Shown one piece after another: positions 43,330 through 51,846 of a DNA stretch of 64,000 nucleotides (positions are counted from its first letter, which is position 1; every line of letters begins with the position of its first letter). Both the position numbers and the translations under genes were made by a program. Origin of the DNA: Actinomycetales bacterium SN12 (lineage in GTDB: Bacteria; Actinomycetota; Actinomycetes; Actinomycetales; Microbacteriaceae); assembly GCA_002837415.1 (NCBI GenBank), contig PJCV01000002.1:124001-188000 (forward strand). Direction: 5' to 3'. The notes beneath the pieces were generated by a model. The model was not told where the DNA came from and did no database searches. It saw only the letters and a program-made list of their open reading frames with translations.

Positions 43330-45048
43330 TCAGTATCCGGCTCTGGTGCCGAGCACCCGCACGTCTGCGATCGCCTCCTGCCAGAACGAGCCGCGCTGGG
43401 CGTACACCGACTCATCGGTCGACAGCACCCGCACCCCGGTGACGGTCTTGGCTCCCGAGAGGGCGGCCGCCCCCGTCGGCGCCGACGACACCGCAGACGG
43501 GCCGCCGATCATGTGCGTCGTCAGCGTCGGGTCGGGAGTGGCGCTGAGCACCGCCACCGCATCCGCGCCGACCCACGACAGTCCCTGCACGGCTCCGGAG
43601 AGCTGCGCCACATCGTAGTAGGGGGTGCCGAGGCTGATCGGGCGCTGCTCCTGGTCGCGGATGACGGACGCGACGACGAGCCGGCGCTCTCCCCCCGACG
43701 TGACGATCGCGGCGACGCGCGCGCCGTCCGCCGACACCCGCAGCTGGCTGATGGCATCGGCCGACGGCCAGGCGTCGGCGACCGTCGAGGGCTGGGCCTG
43801 GGCGGTCGAGACCTGCACCGCGGCGGGGCTCGAGGCCGGGACGGTCCAGATGAGCCCGAAGGGGTCCAGTGACGGCGTGATCAGCCCCGCGCGGCCGTCC
43901 ACCTGGTTCGTGTGGCCGTCGCGCACCGCGAACACGTGCCCGTCGCGCAGCTGCACCGAGGCCAGCTGCGCGTCGGACGAGACGTCGACGGCGGCGATCG
44001 GATCGGCGATCTTCGCGATCTGCGCGGTGAGCCCGCCGACCGGGGCGATCTCGCCGCCGGATGTGGCGACGCCGAACATCTCGTCGCCGAGCACCAGCAC
44101 GCCGGGGTCGATGATCGGGTCCTGGACGGTGATGCGGCCGGCGTCGAGTGGAACTCCGTCGACGAGCAGGCGCACCTCGGTCACCCCCGACCCCTCGAGG
44201 CTCGCCTCGAGCTGCGTGCGCATCCTGGCCAGGTCTGTCGGCGAGGCGGACAGCGCCGCACGGCTCACGGGCACGGAGGCGACCTGCGACGCGTCGACCG
44301 TCACCGCGTCGCCGACCATCTCGACGTCGGAGGAGAACGGCCGCACGGCAGGGACGAGCCATTCGCTCGGCTCGCCGGATATCAGCGCCCGCACCACCGT
44401 CGTCGCCATCGCGGCCCGACGCGGGAACCAGCGCACATCGGGCACGAGGTGGGTCCAGGTGGGGTCGAAGTACTGCAGCGAGAACTTCTCATAGACCTGC
44501 CCGAACGTCTCGATGTCGAGGGTGACGCCATCGGGCGCCTCGGAGATCCGCCACTCGCCGCCCTCCTCGCGCACGAGCCGATAGGTGGCGTTCGCCGCGC
44601 CCGTGTCGGCGCTGTACCCGCCGGTGCCGTCGACGCTCGCGACCTGGGCGAGCGTCACGCCGACCTCCGCGGACGTCGCGTCCTCATCATCCGATTCGAC
44701 CGTCGAGTCGTAGTCGCGATCATCGACCGATCTGTCGATCGTGACGCCCGCGTCGGGCTTCCACGCGCTCTGGAAGTCGTCGGTGAGGAACTTCCGTGCG
44801 GTCTTCCACGAATCGGCCGGCGACATCGACGCGTCGAGGAAGCCCTCGACGATCCGTGCCGGCCCGGCGCCGGGCTCCGGATCGTCGGCGATGAACGAGA
44901 ACGGGGGCTCCTCGATCTCCTCCCCCACCGCGAGTCCGGCGTTGGGCGGCCCCGACGTGGGGAGCCCGGTGCACCCGGCCAGCACGACTGCCGAGGCGAG
45001 AGCGGCGGCGATCGCCGACAGGAGACGGATGCGGGTGCGCGAGGTCAT
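43330..45048 (-). CDS. lpqB: lipoprotein LpqB, MtrAB accessory factor
   Basis: 572 residues. The signal peptide ends in the lipobox VLAGC (Cys about 26). A GerMN/sporulation-spore-germination-like domain covers about 50-320, and a C-terminal beta-propeller-like domain follows (about 325-560, repeated LRVSADGARVA / SWVGADAV blades). LpqB interacts with the extracellular part of MtrB and modulates MtrA phosphorylation and cell division. The ATG overlaps the mtrB stop by 4 bases (ATGA), so it is the third gene of the mtrA-mtrB-lpqB operon. Confidence 0.95.
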   Translation of the reverse strand: MTSRTRIRLLSAIAAALASAVVLAGCTGLPTSGPPNAGLAVGEEIEEPPFSFIADDPEPGAGPARIVEGFLDASMSPADSWKTARKFLTDDFQSAWKPDAGVTIDRSVDDRDYDSTVESDDEDATSAEVGVTLAQVASVDGTGGYSADTGAANATYRLVREEGGEWRISEAPDGVTLDIETFGQVYEKFSLQYFDPTWTHLVPDVRWFPRRAAMATTVVRALISGEPSEWLVPAVRPFSSDVEMVGDAVTVDASQVASVPVSRAALSASPTDLARMRTQLEASLEGSGVTEVRLLVDGVPLDAGRITVQDPIIDPGVLVLGDEMFGVATSGGEIAPVGGLTAQIAKIADPIAAVDVSSDAQLASVQLRDGHVFAVRDGHTNQVDGRAGLITPSLDPFGLIWTVPASSPAAVQVSTAQAQPSTVADAWPSADAISQLRVSADGARVAAIVTSGGERRLVVASVIRDQEQRPISLGTPYYDVAQLSGAVQGLSWVGADAVAVLSATPDPTLTTHMIGGPSAVSSAPTGAAALSGAKTVTGVRVLSTDESVYAQRGSFWQEAIADVRVLGTRAGY

Positions 45049-46769
45049 GTTCTCTGCCGTCCCTTCTCGCCGGAGTCGCCCGCGTCGGAAGCCTCGGCGT
45101 CCGGAAGGTCGCGCACGCCGCGCAGGGTGATCGGCTCGGTGACGTCGACCACATCGACCAGGCCTTCTGCCGGCTCCAGCGGCACGGGGCCCCGGCCGAC
45201 CTCGACGTTCGGGCTGCGGGGAATCGTCAGCACGAAGTTGGTGCCGACCCCGAGCTCCGACCACACCTCCAGGGTGCCGCGGTGCAGCCGGGCGTCGCCG
45301 AGCGCGATCGAGAGCCCGAGGCCGGTCCCGCCGATCGTGCGCCGGCGTGAGGGGTCCGCCCGCCAGAACCGGTCGAACACGTGCTCGGCGTCCTCGGGGC
45401 GCATGCCGAGTCCGAAGTCGCGCACGCCGATGGCCACCGCGCGCTGATCGCTGTCGACGGTGATCACGATCGGCTCGCCCTCGCCGTGCTCGATCGCGTT
45501 GCCGATGAGGTTGCGCAGCACCCGGCGCACGCGGCGCGGGTCCATGTCGACGGGCGAATAGCCGCCCGGCGCCACCAGCCGCAGCTCGGTGTCGTGGGTG
45601 GCCGCGAGCGGCCGCATCTGATCGACCATCTCCTCCGCGAGCTGGGCGAGGCTCGTCGCCTCGACCTCGAGCTGCACTGATCCGGCGTCGTACCGGCTGA
45701 TCTCGAGCAGATCCGCGAGCAGCGTCTCGAAGCGCTGCACCTGGGTGTGCAGCAGCTCTGCGGTGCGGGCGGTGACCGGATCGAAGTCGTCTCTGGTGTC
45801 GTTGATCATCTCGGCAGCCAGCCGGATGGTGGTCAGCGGCGTGCGCAGCTCGTGCGAGACGTCCGACACGAAGCGCTGCTGCACGAGCGAGAGCTCGGCC
45901 AGCTCCTTGATCTGACTCTGGATGCTGTCCGCCATCGCGTTGAACGAGCGTCCGAGGCTCGCGAGCTCGTCTTCGCCGTAGACGGGCAGGCGCACCTCGA
46001 GGTCGCCCGCGGCGAGACGCTCACTGGTCTCGGCCGCCTCGATGATCGGCGCCGAGACCGAGCGCAGCACCAGCCACAGGATGCCGGTGATGAGCGCGAC
46101 CAGAGTGATTCCGGCGAACCAGAGCGTGCGCTGCACGAAGAGCAGGGTCTCGTCAGCGTCCGCCAGGTCGTAGGCGATGTACACCTCGTACGTGCCGACA
46201 CCGCGGAACTCGAGAAGCTGGCCGACGACGATGCCGGCGGCGACGGTGCCGTCCGCCTGCGGAAGGGCGATCGACTGCCAGGCCTGGCGCGTCGTCACCT
46301 GCTTCACGCGGGTGCGCAGCTCTGTGCTGAGCGACATCTGCCCCGACGAGTACTCCAGGCTGCGGAAGCCGGTCGGCGTGTAGCCGTCGCCCTGAGCGGC
46401 GGAGATGAAGCCGACGATGCGGCTCGACGAGGCCGTGCGGCCCAGCACGCGCTGCGCTTCGCCCCACACCGCGGCGATCGTCGCGCGGTCGTCGCCGGTC
46501 TGCCCCGAGTCGAGCTGCTTCTGAGCGGCCGAGACCGCTGCTCGGGCGTTGTGCAGCGCCTCGTCCTTGCGTGATTCGAAGAGGTCGCCGCGGATCACCA
46601 GGGCGATGACCACGCAGATGATGAAGATGGCGAGCGAGGTGAGCAGCAGGGTGATCGCCGTGGCACGGAAGCGCATCGAGGTGCGCCACAGCCCGGCGAA
46701 GATGTCGGGCCATCTGCGAGGCCCGCCCCAGAGCGCTGCGGTGACGCGCGTCGGAGGATTCACGGCCAC
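45045..46769 (-). CDS. mtrB: sensor histidine kinase MtrB
   Basis: 574 residues. A first membrane helix (about 32-55, LLLTSLAIFIICVVIALVI) and a ~150-residue extracytoplasmic domain lead to a second helix (about 208-228). HAMP, HisKA with the phospho-His in SDVSHELRTPLTTI, and HATPase with NLIGNAIEHGEG and GGTGLGLSIA follow. MtrB phosphorylates MtrA and links septation, peptidoglycan metabolism and osmotic stress. The GTG at 46769 is 8 bases after the mtrA stop and preceded by AGG at 7 bases. The Arg/Asp-rich C-terminal tail is variable in the family. Confidence 0.95.
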   Translation of the reverse strand: MAVNPPTRVTAALWGGPRRWPDIFAGLWRTSMRFRATAITLLLTSLAIFIICVVIALVIRGDLFESRKDEALHNARAAVSAAQKQLDSGQTGDDRATIAAVWGEAQRVLGRTASSSRIVGFISAAQGDGYTPTGFRSLEYSSGQMSLSTELRTRVKQVTTRQAWQSIALPQADGTVAAGIVVGQLLEFRGVGTYEVYIAYDLADADETLLFVQRTLWFAGITLVALITGILWLVLRSVSAPIIEAAETSERLAAGDLEVRLPVYGEDELASLGRSFNAMADSIQSQIKELAELSLVQQRFVSDVSHELRTPLTTIRLAAEMINDTRDDFDPVTARTAELLHTQVQRFETLLADLLEISRYDAGSVQLEVEATSLAQLAEEMVDQMRPLAATHDTELRLVAPGGYSPVDMDPRRVRRVLRNLIGNAIEHGEGEPIVITVDSDQRAVAIGVRDFGLGMRPEDAEHVFDRFWRADPSRRRTIGGTGLGLSIALGDARLHRGTLEVWSELGVGTNFVLTIPRSPNVEVGRGPVPLEPAEGLVDVVDVTEPITLRGVRDLPDAEASDAGDSGEKGRQRT

Positions 46770-46777
46770 GATCGGAC

Positions 46778-47458
46778 CTAGCCGACGCTGCCGGCGCGGT
46801 AGCCCACGCCGCGCACGGTGGTGACGATGCGCGGGTTGTCGGGGTCCAGCTCGACCTTCGCGCGCAGCCGCTGCACGTGCACGTTCACCAGGCGCGTGTC
46901 GGCCTTGTAGTGATAGCCCCAGACCTGCTCGAGCAGCATCTCGCGCGAGAAGACCTGCTGCGGCTTGGATGCCAGGGCGACGAGCAGCTGGAACTCGAGC
47001 GGCGTCAGCGCGATGGGGGCCGTTCCGCGGCGCACCTCGTGCGCGTCGACGTCGATCGTCAGATCGCCGACCCGCAGCACCTCGGTCTCGGCCTGCGGTG
47101 CGGGCCGCAGACGCGTGCGGATGCGCGCCACCAGCTCCTTCGGGTTGAACGGCTTGACGATGTAGTCGTCGGCGCCGACCTCGAGGCCGCGCACGACGTC
47201 TGCTGTGTCGCTGCGGGCGGTGAGCATGATCACCGGCACACCGGACTCGGCTCGGATGCGCGTGCAGATCTCGATGCCGTCCATGCCAGGCAGCATCAGG
47301 TCGAGCAGCACCAGGTCGGGCCGGCTCGAGCGCCACTCGTCGACCGCCTGTGCGCCGTCGGCGCAGAACAGCGCCTCGAAGCCCTCGGTGCGAAGCACGA
47401 TGCCGATCATCTCGGCGAGCGCCGTGTCGTCGTCGACCACGAGGATACGAGAGGTCAT
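46778..47458 (-). CDS. mtrA: response regulator MtrA
   Basis: 226-residue OmpR/PhoB-type regulator. The receiver domain (about 1-118) has the acidic pocket VVDDDTALA, the phospho-acceptor Asp in VLLDLMLPGMDG, switch Thr in MLTARSD and Lys in VKPFNPKEL. The C-terminal winged helix (about 130-222) contains SREMLLEQVWGYHYKADTRLVNVHVQRLR. It controls cell-wall hydrolases, dnaA and division genes in relatives. It is the first gene of the operon; the ATG at 47458 gives the family start MTSRILVVDDD. Confidence 0.97.
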   Translation of the reverse strand: MTSRILVVDDDTALAEMIGIVLRTEGFEALFCADGAQAVDEWRSSRPDLVLLDLMLPGMDGIEICTRIRAESGVPVIMLTARSDTADVVRGLEVGADDYIVKPFNPKELVARIRTRLRPAPQAETEVLRVGDLTIDVDAHEVRRGTAPIALTPLEFQLLVALASKPQQVFSREMLLEQVWGYHYKADTRLVNVHVQRLRAKVELDPDNPRIVTTVRGVGYRAGSVG

Positions 47459-47525
47459 GTTCCGCTCAGCCTCAGCTTTCTTCCCTGTGCGGCACCGGCA
47501 GCGCCCCTGTGAGGCGACTCGGATC

Positions 47526-47531
47526 AGCCTA
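47526..47531 (-). promoter_or_regulatory. candidate -10 box of mtrA-mtrB-lpqB
   Basis: TAGGCT on the minus strand, predicting a ~60-base leader before the mtrA ATG. No convincing -35. Confidence 0.4.
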
Positions 47532-47618
47532 CTTGAGAATGCTTCGCGCGCGCGGAGGCGGGCGCACGCGCCGACCGGTCGGTGTGCCACGATGGGAGGG
47601 CACAGGGAGGGAGTGCGA

Positions 47619-48962
47619 ATGAGCGGTCAGACCTGGACCCCCGCACCGAAGAAGAGCGCGATTCCATTGCACCCGATGACGTTCGGGATGATCCTGGGGC
47701 GATCGTTCAGCGCTCTGCGACACAACCCCAAGGTGCTGTTCGGCTTCGCCGTGGCCGTGCAGTTCGGCATCACCGCGATCGTCGTCGTGGTGATCGCGCT
47801 CGTCGCCGGCTTCTCGGCCGCGCGCATCGCGAGCGTGCCGGCCGGCTCCCCGGATCAGGGCCCCATCATCGCCGGCACCGTGGCGCTCAGCATCGTGCTC
47901 GGTGTCGTGCTGACCCTCGCGAGCGTGGCCTTCACCTCGATCGTGCAGGGGCTCGTCGCCGCCGACGTGTCGTACGCCGCGCTCGGGCGCAAGGCTCCGC
48001 TGCGCTCGCTGTGGTCCCGCGTGCGCCCGGCGTTCTGGCGACTGTTCGGCTACGCGCTGCTGCAGGGTCTCGCCGTCCTGCTCTGGATGCTCGCGATCGG
48101 CGGTGCGGCGATCGCGATCATGGCCGGCAGCGACTTCTCGACGAGCTCGATCGGCCTCGCGGTCGGTCTGGTGGTGCTGCTCGCCGTGGCCAGCATCCCG
48201 CTGGTGGTGTGGCTGAGCACGAAGCTGCTCGTGGTGCCCGCCGCCCTGGTGCTGGAGAAGGCGACGCTCGGCTCGGCCCTCGTGCGCTCCTGGCGTCTGA
48301 TCCGCGGCCGCTTCTGGCCCGCGCTCGGGGTGATGTTCCTCATCGGCGCGATCATGGGACTCGCCGCGCAGGTGGTCAGCGTGCCGGGCTCGATCCTCTC
48401 GGGAGTGATCGGCGGCGTGATGGCGCCGACCGGGTCAACGGATGAAAGCGAGGTGATCGGCTTCCTCGCGCTGACGATCCTTCCGCAGATCCTCGTCCTC
48501 GCCGTGCAGGCGATCACGCTCGTCGTGCAGGGCACCGGTGCGACCCTCATCTACCTCGACAGCCGGATGCGGTACGAAGGACTCGACCAGACGCTGATCC
48601 GCTTCGTCGAACGCAGCGCGCACGGCGCGTCCGACGCAGAGCTCGAGGATCCCTACGCGATCGATCCGGCACGCGCGGTGTCCAAGACTCCCCCGCCCAA
48701 GCAGCAGCCCACGGTGTATGCCGGCTACGCACCGGGCGGCTCTGCGGGTCAGCCCTACCCGGGTCAGCCGTACCCTGGCCAGCCCTACGCCGGTCAGCCC
48801 TACGCGGGCCAGCCCTACGCCGGCCAGCCGTATGCGGGTCAGCCCTACCCTGGCCAGGCGCCGCTGCCGCCGTACGCCGCTCCATCCCAGCCGCCGGCCG
48901 CCCCTGCCCCACCCGCGGCGTCCTCGTCCGATGATTGGGCGGCGCCGGGCGGAGCCGGATGA
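47619..48962 (+). CDS. multi-pass membrane protein with DUF7847 (GDPD membrane-like) domain and GQPY repeats
   Basis: 447 residues. Six or more hydrophobic helices (about 35-305) match the domain annotated glycerophosphoryl diester phosphodiesterase membrane domain, without any catalytic GDPD residues. The C-terminal ~110 residues are a cytosolic or exposed Pro/Gln/Tyr-rich tail with seven exact-length GQPY(P/A) repeats. It heads an operon with DUF4129, DUF4350, MoxR and DUF58 genes, each overlapping or abutting the next. AGGGAGGG precedes the ATG. The function is unknown; an envelope assembly role alongside the MoxR system is an inference. Confidence 0.85.
   Translation: MSGQTWTPAPKKSAIPLHPMTFGMILGRSFSALRHNPKVLFGFAVAVQFGITAIVVVVIALVAGFSAARIASVPAGSPDQGPIIAGTVALSIVLGVVLTLASVAFTSIVQGLVAADVSYAALGRKAPLRSLWSRVRPAFWRLFGYALLQGLAVLLWMLAIGGAAIAIMAGSDFSTSSIGLAVGLVVLLAVASIPLVVWLSTKLLVVPAALVLEKATLGSALVRSWRLIRGRFWPALGVMFLIGAIMGLAAQVVSVPGSILSGVIGGVMAPTGSTDESEVIGFLALTILPQILVLAVQAITLVVQGTGATLIYLDSRMRYEGLDQTLIRFVERSAHGASDAELEDPYAIDPARAVSKTPPPKQQPTVYAGYAPGGSAGQPYPGQPYPGQPYAGQPYAGQPYAGQPYAGQPYPGQAPLPPYAAPSQPPAAPAPPAASSSDDWAAPGGAG
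48747..48851 (+). repeat. seven 15-bp tandem repeats encoding GQPY(P/A)
   Basis: Seven in-frame copies of a 15-base unit like GGCCAGCCCTACGCC, differing mainly at third codon positions, followed by a degenerate eighth. Such units change copy number by slippage. Confidence 0.9.
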
Positions 48963-49621
48963 TCGCACTGCTGTCCGCCGCAGACGTGTTCGTCCCCGAC
49001 GGCGACGAGGCGCGTCAGCGCGCGCAGGAGGAGCTGTCGAAGGCGGAGTATCAGGCGGCGAAGCCCACGTGGTTCGATCAGCTGGCCGCCGATGTCGCCG
49101 ACTGGTTCTTCGGCCTCTTCGAGGGCGACGGCACGGGCGCCGTCGCCCCTCTGGCGCTGACGATGATCACGATCGCCGTGGTCGCCGCGGTGGTCGTCGC
49201 GCTCATCCTGTGGGGCAGGCCCCGTTCTTCGCGGGCCGTGCGTGGTCGCATCGACCTGCTCGGCGAGAAGGACGACCGCACGGCAGCTCAGCTGCGCGCC
49301 GACGCCGAGCGCCGAGCGCGTGACGAGGACTGGGACGGCGCTGTCGTGCTGCGCTTCCGGGCGCTCGCCCGCGGGCTGCTCGAGCGCGATCTCATCGATC
49401 CCGCCCCCGGCGCGACTGCCCAGGGCATCGCCCGCGAGGCCACCCCCCCTCTCCCGCAGCTCACGGAGCCGCTGCACGAAGCCGCCACGCTGTTCGACGC
49501 GGTGCGCTACCTGGGCGCCCCGGCGAGCGCTGCCGACTACCGCGCGCTCGCAGCCACCGACGACCGGATCCAGGCGACCACACCGCGTCTGAGCGCGGAC
49601 ACCGCGGCGGTGCGCGCATGA
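48959..49621 (+). CDS. DUF4129 domain membrane protein
   Basis: 220 residues. After a short N-terminal region (ADVFVPDGDEARQRAQEELSKAEYQ) there is one membrane helix (about 66-88). The cytosolic DUF4129 domain follows (about 100-205: DWDGAVVLRFRALARGLLERDLID ... PLHEAATLFDAVRYLG). DUF4129 proteins accompany MoxR-DUF58 clusters and sometimes carry transglutaminase domains; none is present here. The start overlaps the upstream stop by 4 bases (ATGA), and the stop overlaps the next start. Confidence 0.86.
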   Translation: MIALLSAADVFVPDGDEARQRAQEELSKAEYQAAKPTWFDQLAADVADWFFGLFEGDGTGAVAPLALTMITIAVVAAVVVALILWGRPRSSRAVRGRIDLLGEKDDRTAAQLRADAERRARDEDWDGAVVLRFRALARGLLERDLIDPAPGATAQGIAREATPPLPQLTEPLHEAATLFDAVRYLGAPASAADYRALAATDDRIQATTPRLSADTAAVRA

Positions 49622-50865
49622 GCACCACCACGTCCAGCACCGCCCTCTCCAGCACCTCCCTCTCCGGCACCACCACGTCCAGCGCCTCTCTCTCGTCCGA
49701 CACTCTCGGCAGCACCGCCGCCGCACGGCGACCGGGCCGCCGCCGGAACGTGCTCGGCTGGCTGCTGGTCGTCGTGATGCTGGTCGGCATCGCGCTGCTC
49801 TCCCTGCGCCTGGTGACCACGGCCCCCTCGCTCGAGGGAGTGCTCAATCCGGAGTCTCCGGCGCCGGGCGGCGCGAAAGCGCTCGCCGAGCTGGTGCGCG
49901 AGCAGGGCACCGAGGTCGAGGTCGTGCGCAGCCGTGCGGCTGCTGTCGCCGCCCTCGAGCCGGGCAGCGCGCTCGTGCTGACCGACCCCGTGGCGCTCAC
50001 CGACGACACCGTGCTCGATCTGCTCGACGAGGCGGATCGGGTCGTGCTGCTCAGCACGAGCGCCCGCATGCTCGAGCTGCTCGAGCTCGGCAGCGACGCA
50101 GGCGGCCTCGGTGCTGTCGAGGCGAGCTGCGATCACGCCGAGTTCGCCGAGACGGGCTCAGTCGAGGCCGAGCGGATGTTCGACCCGGCCGACGACGTGG
50201 ACGGCTGCTTCCGCGGCGCGGACGGCAGCGCTGCCCTGCTGATCGCCGACCGGGACGGGACGAAGGTCTCGTTCATCGAGGCGACCCGCATGCTCTCCAA
50301 CCGCCATCTCGCGGACGACGGCAACGCAGCCCTCGGGCTCGCCCTGCTCGCGCAGACCGATCACGTCGTCTGGTACATCGGATCGCTCGGAGACGGCGAT
50401 CGGGTCGCCGATGCTCCCGCGACCCTCGGCGAGCTCACTCCGGCATGGCTGACGCCGGCCATCCTCCTCCTGCTCATCGCCGGCATCGCCGCGATCTGGT
50501 GGCGCGGAGCGCGCTTCGGTCCCCTGGTCGCGGAGTCGCTGCCCGTCACGGTGCGCGCGTCCGAGACCATGCACGGCCGTGCCCGCCTCACGGCGAAGGC
50601 GGCGGATGCTTCCCATGCGGCTGCTGCGATCCGGGCGGGTACGCGCGCCAGGCTCGCGCGCCGTCTCGCCCTCAGCCCGCGTGCGACGGCCGTTGAGATC
50701 GCGGACGCGGCATCCGACCGCCTCGGCGTGCCGCGCGGATCCCTGCACGACCTGCTCGGCGGCGCTCCGCCCGCTGACGACCGCGAACTGATCGAACTCG
50801 CCAGACGACTCGCCGAACTCGAGACGGCGGTCGAGGCCGCCCATACCGAAAGGAACCGCCCGTGA
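49618..50865 (+). CDS. DUF4350 domain membrane protein
   Basis: 415 residues. A Ser/Thr-rich N-terminus (about 1-35) precedes a membrane helix (about 46-66). An extracytoplasmic Rossmann-like DUF4350 domain (about 70-260; GGAKALAELVREQG, then ALVLTDPVALTDD) is followed by a second helix (about 280-297) and a cytosolic helical tail. It is a standard member of MoxR-DUF58 operons with no proven activity. It overlaps both neighbours by 4 bases. Confidence 0.86.
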   Translation: MSTTTSSTALSSTSLSGTTTSSASLSSDTLGSTAAARRPGRRRNVLGWLLVVVMLVGIALLSLRLVTTAPSLEGVLNPESPAPGGAKALAELVREQGTEVEVVRSRAAAVAALEPGSALVLTDPVALTDDTVLDLLDEADRVVLLSTSARMLELLELGSDAGGLGAVEASCDHAEFAETGSVEAERMFDPADDVDGCFRGADGSAALLIADRDGTKVSFIEATRMLSNRHLADDGNAALGLALLAQTDHVVWYIGSLGDGDRVADAPATLGELTPAWLTPAILLLLIAGIAAIWWRGARFGPLVAESLPVTVRASETMHGRARLTAKAADASHAAAAIRAGTRARLARRLALSPRATAVEIADAASDRLGVPRGSLHDLLGGAPPADDRELIELARRLAELETAVEAAHTERNRP

Positions 50866-51845
50866 GCGACGAGAGCACCACCCCCACCGCGACACTGGAC
50901 GACGACGCGCTGCGTCAGGCCATGCACCGCGTGCGCACCGAGGTCGACAAGGCCGTGGTCGGTCAGGCCGGCACGGTCACCGGTCTGCTCGTGGCTCTGC
51001 TGGCGCGCGGTCACGTGCTGCTCGAGGGCGTGCCGGGCGTCGCGAAGACGCTCGTGGTGCGCAGCTTCGCGCGCGCCGTCGGACTCGACACCAAGCGGGT
51101 GCAGTTCACCCCCGACCTCATGCCTGGCGACGTCACGGGTTCGCTCGTGTACGACGCCCGCACCGGCGAGTTCGAGTTCCGCGCAGGTCCCGTGTTCACC
51201 AACATCCTGCTCGCCGATGAGATCAACCGGACTCCCCCGAAGACGCAGGCCGCCCTGCTCGAGGCGATGGAGGAGCGCCAGGTGTCGGCCGACGGTCTGA
51301 GCCGCCCGCTTCCCGACCCGTTCCTCGTCGCCGCGACGCAGAACCCGGTCGAGCACGAGGGCACCTACACGCTGCCGGAGGCGCAGCTCGACCGGTTCCT
51401 GATGAAGCTCGTGGTCGGGATGCCCGAGCGCGACGCCGAGGTCTCGGTGCTGCGCCTGCACGCGGGCGGCTTCTCCCCGCGCCTGCTCACGGGGGTTCAG
51501 GCGGCCGTGACCGCCGAGGAGATCCGCGCCGCGCAGGAAGCAGCCGCACGCGTGCAGGTGAACGACGACGTGCTCGGTTACGTCGTCGACCTCGCGCGGG
51601 CCACCCGGCAGTCGCCCTCGGTCGAGCTGGGTGCGAGCCCGCGTGCGTCGACCGCGCTGCTCGCGGCCGCCAAGGCCTGGGCGTGGCTGAACGCCTCGAC
51701 GGCCGTCACGCCCGATCACGTGCAGACCATGCTCATGCCGGTGTGGCGTCACCGCCTGCAGCTGCGCCCGGATGCCCAGATGGAGGGCGTCTCGGCCGAC
51801 GCCGTCCTGCAGTCGGTGGTGCAGCAGACTCGAGTGCCGATCTGA
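50862..51845 (+). CDS. MoxR family AAA+ ATPase
   Basis: 327-residue AAA+ chaperone-like ATPase. Walker A is GVPGVAKT (about 54-61), Walker B NILLADEINR, sensor 1 in VAATQNPVEHEGTY, with the Arg finger region AQLDRFLMK and a C-terminal lid. MoxR ATPases act with DUF58/VWA proteins encoded beside them to remodel or activate membrane or secreted complexes. The GTG start overlaps DUF4350 by 4 bases and DUF58 follows after 1 base, a conserved operon order. Confidence 0.94.
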   Translation: MSDESTTPTATLDDDALRQAMHRVRTEVDKAVVGQAGTVTGLLVALLARGHVLLEGVPGVAKTLVVRSFARAVGLDTKRVQFTPDLMPGDVTGSLVYDARTGEFEFRAGPVFTNILLADEINRTPPKTQAALLEAMEERQVSADGLSRPLPDPFLVAATQNPVEHEGTYTLPEAQLDRFLMKLVVGMPERDAEVSVLRLHAGGFSPRLLTGVQAAVTAEEIRAAQEAAARVQVNDDVLGYVVDLARATRQSPSVELGASPRASTALLAAAKAWAWLNASTAVTPDHVQTMLMPVWRHRLQLRPDAQMEGVSADAVLQSVVQQTRVPI

Positions 51846-51846
51846 C

